From Merluccius polli (Eukaryota > Chordata > Actinopteri > Gadiformes > Merlucciidae): DNA of 64,000 nucleotides. Shown here piece by piece: positions 59,671 to 64,000 of the stretch. Position numbers and translations under genes: made by a program. The notes below the pieces were generated by a model, which was not told the DNA's origin, made no database searches, and was given only the letters and a program-made list of their open reading frames with translations. The stretch covers positions 62,001-126,000 of the forward strand of contig JAOPHQ010002858.1 of the NCBI GenBank assembly GCA_030340625.1, read 5' to 3'. The stretch's first letter is position 1. Each line of letters starts with the position of its first letter.

Positions 59671-59703
59671 TGTCCGGGAGGGTTAACCTTCGCGGGTGTA
59701 GTT

Positions 59704-60163
59704 GCTAGGGATGGGTCATGATATTTTAATTTTCAAATAGTCGTTAAATTCAAAGAAAATCGAAGTGAAGCCTTCAGGCAGCAGCACCTTCTCTCTGTAG
59801 ATCTATCGCTAACTATACCGCAATTAAACCGGATTCGTCTCACGTTTCATGTTCCCAGTGGATATCGCATTCACATCTCAGTTTAGAAGTGTATCCCGCT
59901 AGCTCTACAAAGGTTAAAGCAGGTCAAACGGCGTAGCCATTGGAGCTCCAGTTTGCTCGTTGAGATTTGGACCATGAATTCATTAGTTTTGGGATTTCTT
60001 GCATCCCTAAATCATAGACTCTGTTGTGGATTCCATCTCATTCATCACACTTGTTGTGTTTATTTTTATTTCTTACCTTTTGCGTGACTAATGAAAACTT
60101 GGTCGACTAAACCTCTTCTGATCGACTAATGGTGAGCCGACTATTGGGGGGAAGCCCTACTAG

Positions 60164-60240
<77 letters not shown>

Positions 60241-61590
60241 TACGCACACACATACATCAACACAATAATACACATGACAACTGTGATGTGACGGATAGGA
60301 TGATTTTCAGTCTCAAAGAGAAGATGATTGCATTAACCCTTTAGAGGTCAGGACACACACACACACACACACATTCCCAGTGGTGTAAAGAGGAACTGGC
60401 CGAGGGGATTAGAAGGAGCATTTATGTTGACATGAGGCCCAGGAAAGACCCTTATTAGCAGGGAAGTCCTGGCGGTAATCAGCTTAATTTCACCCTAACT
60501 AGATGTGTAGTTTAGTCCAAAGCTGTGACCTCTCACCTCAACACCTTTCTCTTTCCCTTCGACTCTTCACTTCACACTTCACTGTTACTGTAGTTATAAA
60601 ACTTCTCTCCTCTCTTCTTAATCCTGTGGTGGAGAGTCTGCCTGTAACTTCCACTGCCCAAACTATCTGGTGTCCTTGCTCTGGCTCTCTCTTTCTGTGC
60701 CCCCTTCTCTTTCTGTGTCTTTCTAGCTATTTCTCTCTCTCACTCTGTCCAAACTAACTTTTATACTTTTTACATTTACCAAAGGTAAATGTAAATGTCA
60801 ACCACTCTATTTTTTCTCAGGTCAGGCAAAGACTAAAGCTATTTAAGTTAGCAGGAAATAGGCTGATTTACATTCCAGACAGGAACTTATATACAAAGTA
60901 TTTATTAATTGTCTTTGTCTTGATTTTGACTTTGTCCCTTCTTCAGTTAGTTATAAGTAATATAATAGTATAAATAAAGTTATTAAAAAAGACATCTGTC
61001 TCTATCTCTTTCTCTGTCTCTCCCTCCAGCGGAGGATCCTCCATGGAGCCACTGCTGTAAATTCATTCATAACTGTCATTAATTCATCTCCCCTCTTCGA
61101 TTTCACAGAATCCACATTCCTTTGTTTTACAGAATTCATGAGGCTTAAATATGTGTTTGACAAATTAAAAATGTTATTTGAAGGTTTTGTGAAACATTTT
61201 ATAAAACTGTCTTTGTATTTGGAGCAGGGTATGCTACAAGAAAGTGGACACTTTAGAATTTCATTGTTGGTGAAGAAAAGGATGAATAAAGTGTCAGAAT
61301 CAAGGAGTAGTCCCACAATGTGTTGCTCTAGGAAAAGCTACAGTATGGGTGGACTTCAGATTTTACAGAACAATGATAGAGATGGAAGAAGCAAACTTGT
61401 ATTTTACAGAGAATCTCCCGTTTAACAACTAACAACTATACATTTTAGTCAGAAATAACACGAAAATGTTCACTAACACTATGAGACCCAAGCGGAACCA
61501 CTTTCAATTCAAAAAAGTGATTTTAGTGTTTACTAACTCTTTAATTGTATTTATTTATTGATTTACTTATTTATTTAGTTATCTTCAGAT
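59704..61590. other. End of ablim3 intron 2: simple repeat and possible hAT remnant
   Basis: A block from TAGGGATGGGTCATG (59706) to GGAAGCCCTACTAG (60163) has hAT-like terminal words, but no target duplication was confirmed. (AC)n occupies 60171-60239 and 60352-60372. The rest, to 61590, is AT-rich with no exon. Confidence 0.4.
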
Positions 61591-61616
61591 GATGTGTAAA
61601 AAAATTAATAAAAATG

Positions 61617-61622
<6 letters not shown>

Positions 61623-61682
<60 letters not shown>

Positions 61683-61684
61683 AG
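61623..61684. repeat. (CT)n plus C32 tract ending at the ablim3 exon 3 acceptor
   Basis: CT repeats (61623-61650) and a run of about 32 C (61651-61682) lead directly to the AG at 61683-61684. It serves as the pyrimidine tract of the acceptor. Confidence 0.95.
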
Positions 61685-61868
61685 TTTGTGGCTGTGACCT
61701 GGTGTGTGCGGGTTTCTTCCACCATGCGGGGGAGTACGTGTGCACGCAGGACTACCAGCGTCTGTACGGGACCCAGTGTGATGGCTGTGGGCAGTACATT
61801 GGTGGGGAGGTGGTCTCTGCCCTGGGCAGGACCTACCACCCTCACTGCTTCGTCTGCAGCCTCTGCCG
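61685..61868 (+). CDS. ablim3: Actin-binding LIM protein 3, exon 3: end of LIM1, first half of LIM2
   Basis: The exon encodes residues 68-128 plus two bases of Arg129. It completes LIM1 (VCGCDLVCAGFF, then C87-x2-D90 in EYVCTQDYQRLYGT) and opens LIM2 with C99-x2-C102-x16-H119-x2-C122 and C125-x2-C128 in QCDGCGQYIGGEVVSALGR and TYHPHCFVCSLC. All zinc ligands expected in this part are present. The donor GTAGGG (61869) is followed within 15 bases by a long GT repeat. SALGRTYHPxCFVCSLCR matches ABLIM3 best. Confidence 0.95.
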
Positions 61869-61880
61869 GTAGGGGGGAGG

Positions 61881-61882
<2 letters not shown>

Positions 61883-61927
<45 letters not shown>

Positions 61928-61932
61928 TGTGA

Positions 61933-62013
<81 letters not shown>

Positions 62014-62174
62014 GGGGGGGGTTGGAAATGTTTTTGTGTGTGTGCTTGGGTTTGAGTCTGAAAATGTGCATTAGCTGAATTTGCACCCTTTTCATTGTGT
62101 GTGTGTGTGTGTGTGTGTGTGAAAATATGCATTAGTTCACTTCGCACTCCTTTTATTGTGTGTGTGTGTGTGTT
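61883..62174. repeat. (GT)n microsatellites in ablim3 intron 3
   Basis: GT repeats at 61883-62010 (then G10), 62097-62121 and 62157-62174. The 314-bp intron is mostly repeat. GAAAATGTGCATTAG and GAAAATATGCATTAG duplicate a short unit at 62058 and 62121. Confidence 0.95.
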
Positions 62175-62182
62175 TCGTGCAG

Positions 62183-62295
62183 GAGCCCATTTCCTATTGG
62201 AGACAGAGTGACCTTCTGTGGAAAGAAGTGTGTGTGTCAGCAGTGCTCACACAGCTTGAACCGCGACAAGCCCGTCAAGGTCCATGGACCAAGCT
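62183..62295 (+). CDS. ablim3: Actin-binding LIM protein 3, exon 4: second half of LIM2
   Basis: Acceptor CGTGCAG ends at 62182; donor GTAAGA starts at 62296. The exon encodes residues 129-166 and one base of Tyr167: SPFPIGDRVTFCGKKCVCQQ, with the last LIM2 ligands C147 and C150, then a linker with KPVKVHGPS. Phase and sequence join perfectly to exon 5. It is flanked by GT repeats upstream and by a nearly 100-base AC repeat that begins eight bases after the donor. Confidence 0.95.
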
Positions 62296-62301
62296 GTAAG
62301 A

Positions 62302-62401
<100 letters not shown>

Positions 62402-62705
62402 TACACACAGCCATAACCCAGCAGGTGTGTCGCTTCAGGTATGTTGTTAACCTGGATCTTTAAGATCCATCTGTCAGATGTCATGTGACCAGAAGAGAGG
62501 GATGAGAACAGATGGAAGGATAGAACAAAGGAATAGTGATAGAGGGAAATTGGGGCACTGTTAGAGCAGGAGAGGTTGGAAATGGCTTCTGGTCTTTATA
62601 ATCCTTTAATACCTCCATCCCTCAAACTAACACTTATCTCATGTTCTCATGCTTCATCTGCCTGATTTTATTTCTCCCATTAACTTTCCTCTTCATGTCT
62701 TTTTC

Positions 62706-62786
62706 CAAACCCTCTCCTCTCCTCTCCTCTCCTCTCCTCTCCTCTCCTCTCCTCTCCTCTCCTCTCCTCTCCTCTCCTCTCCTCTC
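62706..62786. repeat. (CTCCT)n pentanucleotide repeat in ablim3 intron 4
   Basis: About 15 pure units, followed by further C/T-rich sequence to the exon 5 acceptor. Confidence 0.97.
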
Positions 62787-62913
62787 GTCTTCCCTCATCT
62801 CCTTGTAAATGATTTTGTCCTTCACCGCTCTCCTCTTGTATCCTCTCCTTTTGTCTCCTGTCCTCGCTCCTCTTCTCTTCTCCTTGCTCCCCTTCTCTCC
62901 TCTCCTCACCCAG

Positions 62914-63040
62914 ACTGCTCAGGTTGTGGAGAGGAGATCAAACAGGGCCAGTCTCTCTTGGCTTTGGAGAGACAGTGGCATGTCAGCTGTTTTAAATGCC
63001 ACACCTGCGGGTGTCCCCTCACTGGGGAATACATCAGCAA
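62914..63040 (+). CDS. ablim3: Actin-binding LIM protein 3, exon 5: most of LIM3 (gene continues)
   Basis: Acceptor ACCCAG ends at 62913; donor GTAGGT starts at 63041. The exon encodes residues 167-208 and part of Lys209: C168-x2-C171, then GQSLLALERQWHVSCFKCHT with H189, C192, C195 and C198, and GEYISK at the exon end. The second half of LIM3, LIM4 and the headpiece must lie beyond the window. LLALxxQWHVSCFKC is a strong family marker. Confidence 0.95.
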
Positions 63041-63272
63041 GTAGGTTCCTTTACTTATCAGGGCTATGAGAGCAAGACAAGCAACTATGCTGGACTTTTG
63101 TTGAATCTAGTCAATTTATAATTGGATTGCGATGTATGTGTAAGTGTACAATTTTGTAGTGTGTGTTTGTGTGTGTGTGTGTCTTTTGTGCCGTTTTTGT
63201 TTGCTTTTTTGTTTGTGTGTGGGAAAGTGTGTGTGTTTGTGTGTGTGAGAGCGCTCATTTGTCAACAATAAC

Positions 63273-64000
63273 TTCAAGGGGCTGTAGACAACTTTTCAAC
63301 TTTTCGCACCCTAACATTTCAAAGAGGTTAAATATTTTTGCGCCAACAAAAGAGACAACCCAGATCGCTTTCCGTTTCCTCAAAGCCTAGCAATGACAAA
63401 CAACACAAGATGCACATTTGTTTGGAAATCTCAGCAAAATAAAAGATCAACACTTTGGAAATAATAAAGAAAGAAGCATGTTCACTGAGGAGGTCAAGTG
63501 AAATTGGCATCATTATATTTGGGAACAGGCAAAAGCTATTGTAATGATTTGCATTGCATAGTAATACCATAGTTTGAGTATTGCTTCGCACAAACAAGTA
63601 TCGGCAGCAGGGGTTAGCGTCAGGCTGGAGTAGAAGAAACCATTAGGAGGGAAACTGAGTTTATTCATTCATTTAGTCTGTAATAGAGACACGAAAACAG
63701 ATACAAATGATTTAGTTTGTGTTGAGAAAAGCGAACTGGGTTGGTAACCTGACTGGATGGTCTGGCATGTGGTGACATGAGGTTTATTCAGATAGTATAC
63801 TCAATGTAAAAACGTGGCGTACGCCGACATAAGTAGTGTCATCAGATTGGCTTTTACTTTGGTTGTTCCACCGTTCGTCAATTCCACTACTGGGGATAGC
63901 TAATGGGGATAGCTGCCAATAGCTACCTGGTAAACAAAAGTGCTATTCCTCCTGGTTTGGTTGCACACGCAATGATTGACGTGTTTTCTTTGTGCCGTAA
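63273..64000 (+). mobile_element. TTAA-family element, copy 3, cut by the window end
   Basis: It begins TTCA|AGGGGCTGTAGACAAC and follows copy 1 through CAGATCGCTTTCCGTTTCCT, AAGCATGTTCACTGAGGAGG and GTATTGCTTCGCACAAACAA to the last base. The left TTAA has become TTCA. It lies in ablim3 intron 5. Confidence 0.85.

Overview
The window looks like euchromatic DNA from a teleost fish. Three vertebrate genes are recognisable by their exons. The intergenic and intronic DNA is full of DNA transposons typical of fish (hAT-like, PIF/Harbinger-like, TTAA-target elements), L2-like LINE 3' ends, and very long dinucleotide and poly-C/poly-G tracts. Nothing bacterial, no CRISPR array and no viral gene was seen. 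The species cannot be told from the sequence.

Genes. (1) ubtd2, minus strand, three coding exons at 12604-12673, 10160-10396 and 2851-3356 (270 codons), with a CpG-rich 5' end near 12.3-12.9 kb. (2) A beta-adrenergic receptor, best matched to the adrb2 type, minus strand, three coding exons at 37916-38072, 37433-37724 and 35871-36663 (413 codons as read). It has introns where the mammalian gene has none, and a 19-residue poly-glutamate tract in the third intracellular loop. (3) The 5' half of ablim3, plus strand, exons at 45551-45569, 48659-48841, 61685-61868, 62183-62295 and 62914-63040, encoding LIM1, LIM2 and most of LIM3; it continues beyond the window. From memory, ADRB2 and ABLIM3 are near neighbours on human 5q32 and UBTD2 lies on 5q35, so the block looks like conserved synteny. 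No operon-like functional link is implied.

Layout. 0-2.8 kb: AT-rich tandem repeat and a TTAA-flanked element. 2.8-12.9 kb: ubtd2, with a rearranged duplicate of its last exon inside intron 2 (5.4-5.76 kb) and decayed hAT transposase pieces at 8-9.2 kb. 13.97-24.47 kb: a 10.5-kb Harbinger-like composite with target-site duplication CTG. It carries a Myb/SANT-like fragment split by a 4.5-kb giant palindrome; each arm of the palindrome has a further private insertion whose empty site survives in the other arm. The composite also contains two different 36-bp minisatellites, C-rich repeats and another terminal-inverted-repeat element. 24.5-35.8 kb: no gene; LINE fragments, two hAT elements with 8-bp duplications, and a 1.1-kb minisatellite grown inside a dispersed repeat. 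35.8-38.1 kb: adrb2. 38.9-39.4 kb: an element carrying a RecQ-helicase-like fragment. 39.4-45 kb: simple repeats. 45.5 kb to the end: ablim3, with exons flanked by extreme microsatellites, more repeats inside intron 2, and two further TTAA-element copies (one in intron 2, one cut by the window end).

The most interesting structure is the nested set at 13.97-24.47 kb, because the two palindrome arms record the order of insertions.
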